A DNA stretch of 64,000 nt from CAWFGS01 sp963815535 (GCA_963815535.1 CAWFGS010000003.1:372001-436000); one strand, 5' to 3'; shown: positions 49,049 to 64,000, counted from the stretch's first letter. The notes: generated by a model not told the origin, from the letters alone. A program made the numbers and translations.

Positions 49049-49597
49049 ATGAAGATCGTAACAGCTGCGCTGCATCTGGTAATCGCTGCCGCAACTTTGC
49101 ACGCCGCGCCTGCCGCCGCGCAAGAAGCGTTCGCGGGTGTTTACGTGCACGAGGTCGATACGCCGTTCACTTTCCCCGTCGATGAGAGCGGGGCGGATAT
49201 CCAAGCGGGTTACCGCTTCGCGCCGGTGGAGGCGTTGTCTTTCATCGGCAAGCCCGAACCCTATGTGTTCGCATCTCTCAACACGGCAGGCGACACCAGT
49301 TTCGTCGGCGGGGGATTGAGCTGGAAAGTGGATGTGTCGGGCAATGTCTATATCCGCCCCGGTATCGGTGTGATCGTGCATGACGGCCCCGATCTGCGCT
49401 TCGATCCCGTCACCCGCCGCCGCACCGATCTGGGCAGCCGCGTTCTGTTCGAACCCGAAATCGCGCTGGGCGTCGCCGTGTCGGACCGGGTATCGGTGGA
49501 GGCGAGCTGGGTTCATATCAGCCACGCGCAATTGTTCGACAGCCAGCAGAATCCCGGCATCGACATGTGGGGCGTGCGGGTCAATCTGGGGTTGTGA
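49049..49597 (+). CDS. PagL-like acyloxyacyl hydrolase family outer-membrane protein
   Basis: 182 residues with a cleavable signal (MKIVTAALHLVIAAATLHAA...AAAQ). An eight-stranded barrel of the lipid A 3-O-deacylase type (PF09411) follows, seen as alternating strands. Near the end SWVHISHAQL places His156 and Ser158 as in the PagL catalytic His-x-Ser. The following SNA is replaced by SHA, and the expected Glu in the last strand is Asp (NPGIDMW). So activity is uncertain. It overlaps or abuts the antiporter end (start ATG 49049, two bp past its TAA). Sphingomonads often lack classical LPS, so the substrate may not be lipid A. Confidence 0.75.
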   Translation: MKIVTAALHLVIAAATLHAAPAAAQEAFAGVYVHEVDTPFTFPVDESGADIQAGYRFAPVEALSFIGKPEPYVFASLNTAGDTSFVGGGLSWKVDVSGNVYIRPGIGVIVHDGPDLRFDPVTRRRTDLGSRVLFEPEIALGVAVSDRVSVEASWVHISHAQLFDSQQNPGIDMWGVRVNLGL

Positions 49598-49606
49598 TTC
49601 GGGCGA

Positions 49607-50230
49607 TCAGCGCGCGGTTCGCGCCATGCGAACGTGCCGCCCGGCAATTCTTCGCGCGGCAAAAGGCAACCGGATATGCCAGGATCGCCAGCGGCCCGCG
49701 CGCCGCAGTTCGACGCTGAACCCCGTCTTCACCCAGCCCGCCTTGGCAAAGGCGCGCAGCGACGGGGCGTTGTTCCACCAGATGAAGGCGACGATACGCT
49801 GTGCGCCATCGCGCTGCATCATCGCGGTGGTTGCGACGATCAGCTGGGTGGCAAGGCCATGTTCGCAATGGCTGCGTTCGGTCGCCACATCCATCAACGC
49901 CATTTCACCCGGCGCAAGCGGCCAGGTCGGGTGCCGGTCGTAACGCGCCGCATCGGCATAGTGAATGACGCAGATCGGCCGGCCGTCATCGACGATGACG
50001 AAGCCTGTCATGCCGCTCTTGCTCGAATGGGCGGCCTTTCGCATGTGGTCCGTGTCGCTCGCCAGCAAAGCCTGCTGGTGCGACGGCGTCACGGGCTCGA
50101 ACGCCGTTTCGATCCGGTGCGGCCTGCCGGTTCGGGCGCGCGCTTCGACGATCCAGTTGAGCCGGTAATCGTCCACCATCAGCGCCGCTGCCCGCTTCGC
50201 CCCCTCTTTCATGGCAGCGGCAAAACCCAT
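49607..50230 (-). CDS. GNAT-family acetyltransferase
   Basis: 207 residues. The body DRHPTWPLAPGEMALMDVAT and MQRDGAQRIVAFIWWNNAPS followed by LRAFAKAGWVKTGF fit a GNAT N-acyltransferase with an acetyl-CoA-binding region near HGLATQLIVATTAMM. The end is strongly basic. Start ATG 50230 (MGFAAAMKEGAKRAAALMVD) overlaps the last base of the upstream FemAB-like gene, so translation is coupled. Third gene of the operon. Substrate unknown; a sugar or peptidoglycan-linked amine is plausible from context. Confidence 0.75.
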   Translation of the reverse strand: MGFAAAMKEGAKRAAALMVDDYRLNWIVEARARTGRPHRIETAFEPVTPSHQQALLASDTDHMRKAAHSSKSGMTGFVIVDDGRPICVIHYADAARYDRHPTWPLAPGEMALMDVATERSHCEHGLATQLIVATTAMMQRDGAQRIVAFIWWNNAPSLRAFAKAGWVKTGFSVELRRAGRWRSWHIRLPFAARRIAGRHVRMARTAR

Positions 50231-51156
50231 CACCCGGCGCGCAGCAGCTTGCGGATCGCGCCCGACGCGCCGCGCCGTTCCGCTTGTGCGCGGCCCCATG
50301 CGACCAGCGCATCGAAGCGGGTCAGCGCGCCCAATGCCATGCGGTTGAGCGGGCTTTTCGTCAGCAGGAAAAACGTCGCCGCTTCCCGGCTGTCGGTGGC
50401 GAACATCCGTTTGTGCGCGCCGTCGCCTTCGGTGAAATCGAAATAGCGATACCGGTTTTCGGCGAACAAGGCGCGCATCGCCTCGATCTGCAACACCGTG
50501 CCGAGCGACAGGCTGGCGAAGTCCGGATCGTAACCCAGCGCGCTGTACACCACCACATCGTCGATAATCGGCAAATACAGATAGCTGACGGGCCGGTCCC
50601 CGATAAACAGCAGGAACCCGCGCACCGCGTCCGCCCCGGCCAATGCGACGGCCTCCGCACGCTCCTGCGCCGAACCGGTCAGGCCCGCATCCAGCAATCG
50701 CGCCTGATAGGTTTTTGCGGACAGGCGCACGGCGTGATCCATGAAGGTCGCGATATCCGCAGACGTGCGATATTCGCGAACATCCAGCGTGCCGCCATTG
50801 CGATCCGCGACCTTGCGCGCCTTGCGCCGGATACCCGACCGGGTCTTGCCGGAAAATTGCTGCATATATTCATCGAAACCGCGCGCCATATCGATGTAAT
50901 GACGGCGATAGGTCTGGCGACCGCCGACGATCAGGCCGGGGTGGGCGCGGGCGATGGCATCGATGCATGCGACAGGGGCGGACAGCACGCGATATCCGTC
51001 GGCCCGTTCGGCAAGCGGCGGGAATTGCGGCGTCGCGTCCCCCGCATCATCGGCCAGAAGCTGCGGCAGGGTAAACGACACATCGGCCAGATCGCGCGAC
51101 AGGCCGAACAGTTCGCGCGATCCGACGACGAATTTCAGGCGGCCGCCCCTGCTCAT
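50230..51156 (-). CDS. FemAB/BcsL-type GNAT-fold acyltransferase
   Basis: 308 residues, intact. The core GFDEYMQQFSGKTRSGIRRK, then ARKVADRNGGTLDVREYRTS, then GFLLFIGDRPVSYLYLPII and LGTVLQIEAMRALFAENRYR YFDFTEGD-type ending is the pattern of the CelD/BcsL (Acetyltransf_6) family found in exopolysaccharide and surface-modification clusters. ATG 51156 overlaps the stop of the deacetylase gene by four bases (ATGA-type). Probably attaches an acyl or aminoacyl group to an envelope glycan; exact substrate unknown. Confidence 0.85.
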   Translation of the reverse strand: MSRGGRLKFVVGSRELFGLSRDLADVSFTLPQLLADDAGDATPQFPPLAERADGYRVLSAPVACIDAIARAHPGLIVGGRQTYRRHYIDMARGFDEYMQQFSGKTRSGIRRKARKVADRNGGTLDVREYRTSADIATFMDHAVRLSAKTYQARLLDAGLTGSAQERAEAVALAGADAVRGFLLFIGDRPVSYLYLPIIDDVVVYSALGYDPDFASLSLGTVLQIEAMRALFAENRYRYFDFTEGDGAHKRMFATDSREAATFFLLTKSPLNRMALGALTRFDALVAWGRAQAERRGASGAIRKLLRAG

Positions 51157-52145
51157 TTCGCACCGTACAGGGCATTGCCCAGCGCCTGTTCCGCCATTCG
51201 CGGCACGGTACGCAGCCAGCTATGCGGCAGGCGAACGGCGCCTGCTTGGGCTGATACTGGTCGTGGGGGATCGTCGCGATATGTTGCGGTCGCCACACCC
51301 GGCATGGCGGCCAATGCGGCGCAGACCCGTTCGAAACGGCGCTTCACCAGCCGGTTGACGCGCTTCCGGTCGCGGCTCATCAGTTCGAAACTGTGCGATA
51401 CCAGCGTGAAATCGGCCTGCCCGGTGTCGCGCGCAAAGGCGATCGCGGCGATGATTTCCTGCGCTGACAGCGCCGTAAGCTGGGCGTGGCGCGACCCTCC
51501 GCCGTGCGCGGCGATACTGGCGATGGGCACTTCGACCACACCGCGATGTTCGCGCGTCGTGCGGCAATCCGCCGGCAGGCCGATCGCACAATGCGACTGC
51601 GCGATGCCGGGGCAATGGCTGGTGTCGTACCGAATGCCAAGATCCGCCAGCGCCCGCAACGTGTCGTCGTTCGCACCGTAATTCCCCGCCCGGAACGCCA
51701 CTGGGTGCGGCGCACCCGCCGCCATCAGCATCTCCACCGAATAGGCCAGCAGACGGCGCTGATCCTCGCGGCTGAAATCCTTGGCATTGAGGCCCGTTCT
51801 ATCGCCCAGCGGATTCCGGTCGCCCGCCGCCGCCAGCCATTCGGTGTGCATATGCAGTTGCACGTCGTGTCCGCGCGAAACGATCGGGGCGACGATGTCG
51901 CGAATGGCATCTTCCCCCCATACCAATGCGGGCAGGGGATCGACGAAGAACACGGCTTTCAATCCGTGCCGGTCGAACACATCCATCTGATAATCGATCC
52001 CGACCGCGTCCGAGCCTGCGCCGCACGCGATCGAGCGGGCGAAGTTTTTCGCGCGGCTGCCGCGTCCCGATCTGCGGAACAGGCCATAGGAATATTCCGT
52101 ATCGATCGTGATGTAGATTTTCGTCACATCCTGGCCTTCTGCCAC
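51153..52145 (-). CDS. Polysaccharide-deacetylase-fold (WalW-like) protein
   Basis: 330 residues. The NodB-homology fold begins TKIYITIDTEYSYGLFRRSG with the metal/catalytic Asp-Thr-Glu. VFFVDPLPALVWGEDAI and the metal-binding HDVQLHMHTEWLAA (His-x-His) follow. Later conserved parts are VAFRAGNYGANDDTLRALAD and FTLVSHSFELMSR. It resembles proteins annotated WalW in sphingomonads. Removes N-acetyl groups from a surface or envelope glycan. First gene of the three-gene minus-strand operon; no signal peptide seen, so it may act on a cytosolic lipid-linked precursor. Confidence 0.85.
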   Translation of the reverse strand: MAEGQDVTKIYITIDTEYSYGLFRRSGRGSRAKNFARSIACGAGSDAVGIDYQMDVFDRHGLKAVFFVDPLPALVWGEDAIRDIVAPIVSRGHDVQLHMHTEWLAAAGDRNPLGDRTGLNAKDFSREDQRRLLAYSVEMLMAAGAPHPVAFRAGNYGANDDTLRALADLGIRYDTSHCPGIAQSHCAIGLPADCRTTREHRGVVEVPIASIAAHGGGSRHAQLTALSAQEIIAAIAFARDTGQADFTLVSHSFELMSRDRKRVNRLVKRRFERVCAALAAMPGVATATYRDDPPRPVSAQAGAVRLPHSWLRTVPRMAEQALGNALYGAK

Positions 52146-52393
52146 ACGCCTTTCACCATACGGGATTCATTCGATCGCAGCGCAATGGCGGCAATCCGCG
52201 TATCGGGGATGCATCAAAACCGCTGCCGGCGAATGCGCCCCGTTCGCCCCGTCTCAATTTGACGCAAGCTACCGCGCGACCTTTAACGAACGGGTTAATA
52301 GGGCGTGGTTGGATAGGGGCGCGGTTGGAGCGCGACGTGGAATCGACTTCGCGCTTTACGCATGGCGATGTTCGATCCAATGGGGGGCGCATC

Positions 52394-53719
52394 ATGGGAC
52401 TGCGCGATCCGATACGACTGATTCCGGTGCTGTTTCTGGGTGCGATTATACTTGGAACGCTGCTGCTCAGCCTGCCGGTCGCGACGGCGGATGGCGTTCG
52501 CGCGCCGATTCTGACCGCATTCTTCACCTCGACATCGGCGGTCGCCGTGACCGGGCTGATCGTGGTCGATACGCCGACCTATTGGTCGATGTTCGGGCAA
52601 GTCGTCGTCCTGCTGCTGTTCCAGGTCGGCGGGTTCGGCATCATGACTGCCGCGACCCTGTTCGGATTGATGGCCGGGCGCGGTTTCAGCCTGAAGGGTC
52701 GAATGGCAACGCAAGTGGAACGCAGCCAGCTTGAAACGGGGGACGCCGCATCGGTTCTGAAACTGATTTTTCTGATCACCCTGGCGGTCGAGGCGGTCGT
52801 GGCCGCGATCCTGGCTGCGCGGCTGGCGGTATCCTATGCCATGCCCGTGCCCGATGCGATCTGGCACGGTGTGTTCCATTCGGTCAGCGCATTCAACAAT
52901 GCAGGTTTTTCCAGCTTTTCCGACAGCGTGATGTCGTTCCAGGGCGATGCGGTCGTGTTGGGGCCGATCATGGCGGCGGTGTTCCTGACCGCACTGGGAT
53001 TTCCGGTGATGCAGGACATTCGCGCCAACGGTTTTGCGTGGAACCGCTGGTCGCTGCACACCAAGATAACCGTGGCGGGCACGTTCGGCCTGCTCGCATT
53101 CGGTTTCGCCGCCATTCTCTCGATGGAATGGGACAATGCCGACACGCTCGGCCCGATGACCACCGGGGCGAAGGTGCTGAATGCGGCGTTCCATTCGGTC
53201 ATGCCGCGCACGGCGGGCTTCAACAGTCTGGATGTCGGCGCGTTCGAAGACGAAACGATCATGGTCAATTTCTTTCTGATGTTCATCGGCGGCGGCAGCG
53301 CGGGCACGGCGGGTGGGATCAAGATCACCACTTTCCTGGTGCTGCTGGCGGTGGTGGCATCCGAAGTGCTGGGCCGCCGCGATGCTGGCCTGTTCCAACG
53401 CCGGTTCGGTCGTGCCGTGGAACGCCAGGCGCTGTCCGTCACGGTGCTTGCCGCATCGCTGATCTTTGCAGGCACGACCTACATCGCGTCGATCAGCGCC
53501 TTGCCATTGGACGACATATTGTTCGAATGCATATCCGCCTTTTCCACCGTCGGCCTGTCCACCGGCATCACTGCCGATCTGCCGCCCAGCGGGCAGCTGG
53601 TCATCGTCGCGCTGATGTTCGTCGGGCGAGTCGGCACCATCACCGTCGCCACCGCGCTTGCCCTGGGCCGGCGCGAACGGCCCTATCGCTACGCAGAGGA
53701 GAACCCCATTGTCGGGTAA
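52394..53719 (+). CDS. trkH: Potassium uptake channel subunit TrkH/KtrB
   Basis: 441 residues. Four pore-loop repeats with a selectivity Gly are visible: STSAVAVTGLIVVDT, VSAFNNAGFSSFSDS, SVMPRTAGFNSLDVG and ISAFSTVGLSTGI. These, with about eight membrane helices, define the SKT superfamily. The second-helix positive charge and the D1-D4 order agree with a KtrB-like member. ATG 52394 (MGLRDPIRLIPVLFLGAI) is used over in-frame upstream codons because helix M1 starts directly after it. Its stop overlaps the TTG start of the trkA-like gene. Imports K+ under control of the downstream RCK subunit. Confidence 0.94.
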   Translation: MGLRDPIRLIPVLFLGAIILGTLLLSLPVATADGVRAPILTAFFTSTSAVAVTGLIVVDTPTYWSMFGQVVVLLLFQVGGFGIMTAATLFGLMAGRGFSLKGRMATQVERSQLETGDAASVLKLIFLITLAVEAVVAAILAARLAVSYAMPVPDAIWHGVFHSVSAFNNAGFSSFSDSVMSFQGDAVVLGPIMAAVFLTALGFPVMQDIRANGFAWNRWSLHTKITVAGTFGLLAFGFAAILSMEWDNADTLGPMTTGAKVLNAAFHSVMPRTAGFNSLDVGAFEDETIMVNFFLMFIGGGSAGTAGGIKITTFLVLLAVVASEVLGRRDAGLFQRRFGRAVERQALSVTVLAASLIFAGTTYIASISALPLDDILFECISAFSTVGLSTGITADLPPSGQLVIVALMFVGRVGTITVATALALGRRERPYRYAEENPIVG

Positions 53720-54368
53720 CAAACGCAAACCCGTATTGGTCGTAGGTATGGGCCGGTTCGGCGGCGCCGTCGCGCTGACGCTGGAACGCATGGGGCACGA
53801 GGTGCTGGGCGCCGACACCAACGCCAAGCTGGTGCAGGAATTCGCCCCGCAACTGACCAAGGTGGTGGAAACGGACTGCACGGAAACCGCCGCGCTGGCG
53901 CAACTGGGCGTCGCCGATTTCGAAGCGGCGGTGGTGGCCATCGGCACGGATATCGAAGCGAGCGTGCTGACCGTGCTTGCGTTGAGCGATCTTGGCCTCA
54001 AGAACATCTGGGCCAAAGCCATCAACGAAAAACATGCCCGGATCCTGGAACGTACCGGCGCGCATCATGTGGTGTTCCCGGAACAGCGGATGGGCGAGCG
54101 GGTCGCGCGCCTGCTCAACGAACGCCTGCTCGATTTTATCGCTTTCGGGGATGAATTCGCCATCGCCCGGCTGGCCGCGCCCGAACCGATCGTCGGCGTG
54201 CCGCTCGTGACCAGCGAATGTCGCCGCAAACATAATGTAACGGTGGTGGGGGTCAAACGACATGGGGAGGATTTCATCCATGCCGTGCCCGACACCGTCA
54301 TCTTCCCGGGCGACGAACTGGTCGTGTCCGGGCGGATCGGCGACATCGAACAGTTTTCCGCGATCTGA
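53709..54368 (+). CDS. trkA: TrkA/KtrA-type regulatory subunit
   Basis: 219 residues. Rossmann RCK-N domain VLVVGMGRFGGAVALTLERM with GxGxxG, acidic end of strand 2 (EVLGADTNAK), then CTETAALAQLGVADFEAAVV. The RCK-C domain is in the last 75 residues (LVTSECRRKHNVTVVGVKRH, ELVVSGRIGDIEQFSAI). It gates TrkH by nucleotide binding. TTG 53709 is chosen as start: AGAGGAG lies 8-14 bases upstream, and it places LSGNKRKPVLVVGMG at the N-terminus as in KtrA. It overlaps the trkH stop by 11 bp. Confidence 0.93.
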   Translation: MSGNKRKPVLVVGMGRFGGAVALTLERMGHEVLGADTNAKLVQEFAPQLTKVVETDCTETAALAQLGVADFEAAVVAIGTDIEASVLTVLALSDLGLKNIWAKAINEKHARILERTGAHHVVFPEQRMGERVARLLNERLLDFIAFGDEFAIARLAAPEPIVGVPLVTSECRRKHNVTVVGVKRHGEDFIHAVPDTVIFPGDELVVSGRIGDIEQFSAI

Positions 54369-54389
54369 ACGCCCGCCGCGCCAAATTCG

Positions 54390-54456
54390 AAAAGGGGCGG
54401 CACGAAAAGGGGCGGCACGAAAAAGGGGCGACACCCTTTCGGACGCCGCCCCTTTC
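54390..54456. terminator. Terminator with three tandem repeats of its left arm
   Basis: AAAAGGGGCGGCACG is repeated at 54390-54404 and 54405-54419, and a third, altered copy (AAAAAGGGGCGACAC) is at 54420-54434. The last copy can pair with GCGTCCGAAAGGGTG... only partly, but its AAAGGGGCG arm pairs with CGCCCCTTT (54446-54454). It lies between trkA (plus) and rplL (minus). Confidence 0.7.
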
Positions 54457-54496
54457 GCGATCTCGATAGCTGAGATCGAAGAATAAACCTCGCGGC

Positions 54497-54867
54497 TTAT
54501 TTCAGTTCGACGGTACCGCCGGCTGCTTCGATCTTGCCCTTGATTTCTTCGGCTTCGGCCTTGTTCACGCCTTCCTTGACGGGCTTGGGCGCGCCTTCGA
54601 CGAGGCCCTTGGCTTCGGTCAGACCCAGGCCGGTGATGGCGCGGACTTCCTTGATCACCTGGATCTTCTTGCCGCCGTCGCCGGTCAGGATGACGTCGAA
54701 TTCATCCTTTTCCTCGACGGCTTCGGCTGCCGCCGCCGGCGGCAGGCGCTACGGCGACGGCTGCTGCGGCGGAAACGCCCCACTCTTCTTCCAGAGCGGT
54801 GGCGAGTTCGGCTGCTTCCAGCACGGTCAGTTTCGAAAGTTCTTCAACGAGTTTGGCGATATCGGCC
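54497..54867 (-). CDS. rplL: Ribosomal protein bL12 (L7/L12), one frameshift
   Basis: Stalk protein that recruits translation GTPases. Starts MADIAKLVEELSKLTVLEAA, with ELATALEEEWGVSAAAAVAV and a hinge rich in Ala/Pro. The C-terminal domain is FDVILTGDGGKKIQVIKEVR, AITGLGLTEAKGLVEGAPKP and VKEGVNKAEAEEIKGKIEAA, ending GGTVELK at TAA (54497-54499). An extra base in a GGC run near 54737 breaks the hinge. About 123 residues after correction. Normal spacing to rplJ (73 bp). Confidence 0.95.
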
Positions 54868-54940
54868 ATGATGTATTACTCCAATAAATTGACTGGTCCG
54901 GCGTGCGAATGCGGCCGGATATATTCGTAACGAAAACCGT

Positions 54941-55456
54941 TTACGCTGCATCCTTGGCCGCGAAGGCCCCGAAAACGCGTGCGAGTTTGGCGGCGGGTTC
55001 ATTGACGACGCGTGCGATTTTCGTCGCAGGCGCATTGACGAGGCCCACCAGCTTGCCGCGCAGCTCGTCGAGGCTGGGCATGGACGCGAGCGACCTGATC
55101 CCTGCTTCATCGAGCATCTGGCCGCCCATCGATCCGCCGACGATTTCGATCTTGTCGGTGGTCTTGGCGAATTCCACGGCAGCCTTGGCAGCGGCGACGG
55201 GGTCGCTCGATGTGCCAAGGGCAGTCGGGCCGGAGAGAAACTCCCCGACGCCTTCGTAATCCGTGTCCTTCAGGGCCAGTTTGGCAAGACGGTTTTTCGC
55301 AACCTTGTAGGATGCCCCCGCTTCACGCATTTTCGACCGCAATTCGGTGGACTGACCCACCGACAGGCCGAGGTTGCGGGTGACGACCACCACACCAGCC
55401 TCGTTGAAAACGGCGTTCAGGGCGGCAACCGCATCGGTCTTTTGCGAACGATCCAT
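54941..55456 (-). CDS. rplJ: Ribosomal protein uL10
   Basis: 171 residues, intact. Base of the ribosomal stalk: MDRSQKTDAVAALNAVFNEA, then VVVVTRNLGLSVGQSTELRS, KMREAGASYKVAKNRLAKLA and FAKTTDKIEIVGGSMGGQML. The C-terminal helix (APATKIARVVNEPAAKLARV) binds L7/L12 dimers. It is transcribed away from rpoB, which is unusual: in most bacteria rplJ-rplL precede rpoB-rpoC on one strand. Confidence 0.97.
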   Translation of the reverse strand: MDRSQKTDAVAALNAVFNEAGVVVVTRNLGLSVGQSTELRSKMREAGASYKVAKNRLAKLALKDTDYEGVGEFLSGPTALGTSSDPVAAAKAAVEFAKTTDKIEIVGGSMGGQMLDEAGIRSLASMPSLDELRGKLVGLVNAPATKIARVVNEPAAKLARVFGAFAAKDAA

Positions 55457-55834
55457 GTCTTACTCCTTCACATATGATCGCGCGAAGGTTCACCCCGCGC
55501 GACCGGCTCATGATCGTTCATGCCGGGTATCGACACGAACGCATCCGTTTTGGGGAAGGAGGGTTGCGGTTCGTGCGAACCGCGCAGGCGACATGCGTCC
55601 ACCTGAAAATCTCTTGCCCCGCCTAGGCTGGAAATTAAATGCGGCCAATCCCGCACACCAACTGTCTCGGACGGATGTCCACCAGACCCGTCGGCCTGAT
55701 GGACGGGGCCGCATGTGGTGGAATGCCAGCCCCGAAGTCAAACAAAAACCCTGAGTCAAACAAAAACCTTGGGTCAAACAAAAAGGGGCTCGCCGTTTCC
55801 GGCAAGCCCCCGATTGATGAAAGCGATAGCGCGA
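55457..55834 (-). promoter_or_regulatory. rplJ leader with hairpin and 18-bp triple repeat
   Basis: Leader and spacer upstream of rplJ. It holds a perfect 8-bp hairpin, GCGGTTCG-TG-CGAACCGC (55566-55583), about 110 bp before the start codon, possibly part of an L10 autoregulatory leader (inference). Three tandem 18-bp units starting GTCAAACAAAAA lie at 55737-55754, 55755-55772 and 55773-55790. The last overlaps the terminator of the lipoprotein gene upstream. No gene seen. Confidence 0.6.
55779..55810 (-). terminator. Rho-independent terminator after the small lipoprotein gene
   Basis: On the minus strand GGGGCTTGCCG, a GAAA loop, then CGGCGAGCCCC and a run of T's (with one G-T pair). It ends the lipoprotein gene at 55835, only 24 bp past its stop. 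The tandem repeat at 55737-55790 re-creates its T-run two more times. Confidence 0.85.
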
Positions 55835-56068
55835 TCAGATGCCGTCGGCAGTGTCTTCCAGCGCGTCTGCCTGCGCTTCCAGTTCGGCGGCGCGCGCTTC
55901 GGTCGGCGCCTGGTCGGCCATTTCATCGAGCACTTCGGCCTGCTCGTCGATCACTTCGCCCTGCGCTTCGCGCACGTCGTCCATCTCCTCGCCGATTTCC
56001 TCGTTCGGGCCGTCGCATGCGGTCAGGGCGAAGGCGGCGATGGCGGCGGTAATTGCGAATTTCTTCAT
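55835..56068 (-). CDS. Small acidic lipoprotein
   Basis: 77 residues. MKKFAITAAIAAFALTAC is a lipoprotein signal with a lipobox Cys. The mature part, DGPNEEIGEEMDDVREAQGE then VIDEQAEVLDEMADQAPTEA and LEAQADALEDTADGI, is very acidic and probably a helix. ATG 56068 has a GAGGGGA ribosome binding site. Upstream in-frame codons to 56131 are not used because the signal begins here. Similar in type to the lipoprotein at 40158. It separates rplJL from rpoB. Confidence 0.78.
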   Translation of the reverse strand: MKKFAITAAIAAFALTACDGPNEEIGEEMDDVREAQGEVIDEQAEVLDEMADQAPTEARAAELEAQADALEDTADGI

Positions 56069-56124
56069 GATATTCCCCTCAGGTGTAAGCGGGATCAATG
56101 GCCGATACGCCGCCCGGTTCCCGT

Positions 56125-56153
56125 TTGACACCGCTTCGCCGCACTCCTATATG
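56125..56153 (+). promoter_or_regulatory. Consensus sigma-70-type promoter for rpoBC
   Basis: TTGACA (56125-56130), exactly 17 bases, then TATATG (56148-56153). It points toward rpoB, leaving a leader of about 225 nt before ATG 56387. No other gene on this strand lies between. The long leader could hold regulation; I see no ribosomal-protein-like site in it. Confidence 0.65.
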
Positions 56154-56386
56154 CCTGCCAACCGCACATCCCGAGCGCGGCGGGCCCTTGCGCGGGGGTT
56201 CGCACAGGAATGGGATTGCGTTTCCATAGTCGCGACGCTTCGAACAGCTGCCGGAACGCCCGAAACGGGTGGTTTTCCGTGCGGCATATCGGCGTTGGCG
56301 ATGTGGAACCTCCATCGCGAGAGACGGATCAAACCGGTCGCTCCATCCTATGCGGGCGACCCCGACAGCACAGGCGAATCGGCTTC
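56154..56386 (+). other. rpoB leader region
   Basis: About 233 bp between the candidate promoter and rpoB. No gene that I can support; minus-strand open frames here (78 and 61 residues) lack family features and start signals. Confidence 0.5.
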
Positions 56387-60620
<4,234 letters not shown>

Positions 60621-60626
60621 GCACTT

Positions 60627-60725
60627 CCCCCCTCCCGTGAACGGGAGGGGTCGGGGGTGGGCGCCAAGCAGAGCGGCCCGCCCGGAACAGACCCACCCCT
60701 AACCCCTCCCGCAAGCGGTAGGGGG
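60627..60725. repeat. REP-like palindromic pair in the rpoB-rpoC spacer
   Basis: CCCCTCCCGT-GA-ACGGGAGGGG (60629-60650) is a perfect 10-bp hairpin. A second similar one, CCCCTCCCGC-aa-GCGGTAGGGG, is at 60703-60724 with one mismatch. The internal GGGGGTGGGC (from about 60653) and GACCCACCCCT pair as well, so the whole 100 bp can fold as one structure. Typical of dispersed REP-type elements in sphingomonads (inference). Confidence 0.75.
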
Positions 60726-60740
60726 ACAGAGGAAAAAGAC

Positions 60741-64000
<3,260 letters not shown>

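Noticed and set aside
54390..54434. CRISPR-like repeats
   Set aside because: Units are directly adjacent without spacers; they are a terminator arm in tandem.
55737..55790. CRISPR-like repeats
   Set aside because: Three contiguous 18-bp units with no spacers; T-run duplication behind a terminator.

Overview
This 64 kb window is GC-rich chromosomal DNA from an alphaproteobacterium. It is most likely a member of Sphingomonadales, probably the Erythrobacter / Sphingomonas side of that order. The evidence is a Sphingomonas-type serine palmitoyltransferase at the left edge, the cell-cycle regulator CtrA, an lptB-rpoN block, DUF4167, PmbA, a CIRCE-controlled groESL, and sphingomonad-like sequence in housekeeping genes such as hisS, polA and rpoBC. 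I see no prophage, transposase, CRISPR array, rRNA or tRNA.

Layout. 1-8.2 kb: spt, a coiled-coil membrane protein, an HNH nuclease, gluQ, a HIG1 protein, a cobalamin adenosyltransferase, 3-hydroxybutyryl-CoA dehydrogenase and small proteins. 8.2-22.8 kb: mutS, maeB, DUF3592, a ferritin-like DUF892 protein, trmB, ctrA, rpoN, lptB, pmbA, a BON-MscS channel and ppa. 22.9-30.2 kb: hisS (3' end lost), prfA, prmC, DUF4167, lnt and metK. 30.2-33.0 kb (minus): a CaiB-type CoA-transferase and scoB/scoA with a tiny coiled-coil gene between them. 33.4-39.9 kb: a Cdc48-like double AAA ATPase, a second MscS-like channel and polA. 40-49.6 kb: a small lipoprotein, a class A beta-lactamase-like hydrolase, a host-attachment-family protein, an EEP phosphodiesterase, groEL/groES, a MATE transporter, a Kef-type antiporter and a PagL-like protein. 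49.6-54.4 kb: a coupled GNAT / FemAB-like / deacetylase operon facing a TrkH-TrkA potassium uptake pair. 54.5-64 kb: rplJ-rplL on the minus strand, a small lipoprotein, then rpoB and rpoC (3' truncated) on the plus strand.

Quality of the sequence. Many genes, including essential ones (spt, hisS, prfA, metK, polA, rplL, rpoB), are broken by single-base frame changes. Every site I could resolve is a net gain of one base, or of two at two sites. Other stretches, such as maeB to ppa, are free of them. The simplest reading is uncorrected insertion errors in a long-read consensus, so I annotate these loci as genes rather than pseudogenes. Two apparent gene fusions (HIG1 with ATR, and a secreted protein with DUF202) probably come from stop codons hidden the same way.

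Most genes are housekeeping. The points most worth following are: the hisS 3' end replaced by AT-rich DNA; rplJL inverted relative to rpoBC; the three-gene surface-modification operon at 49.6-52.1 kb; the scoA / coiled-coil / scoB arrangement; an orphan terminator, possibly a small RNA, before the Cdc48-like gene; and several 15-18 bp tandem duplications limited to intergenic DNA. I did not find a clearly new, self-contained system.
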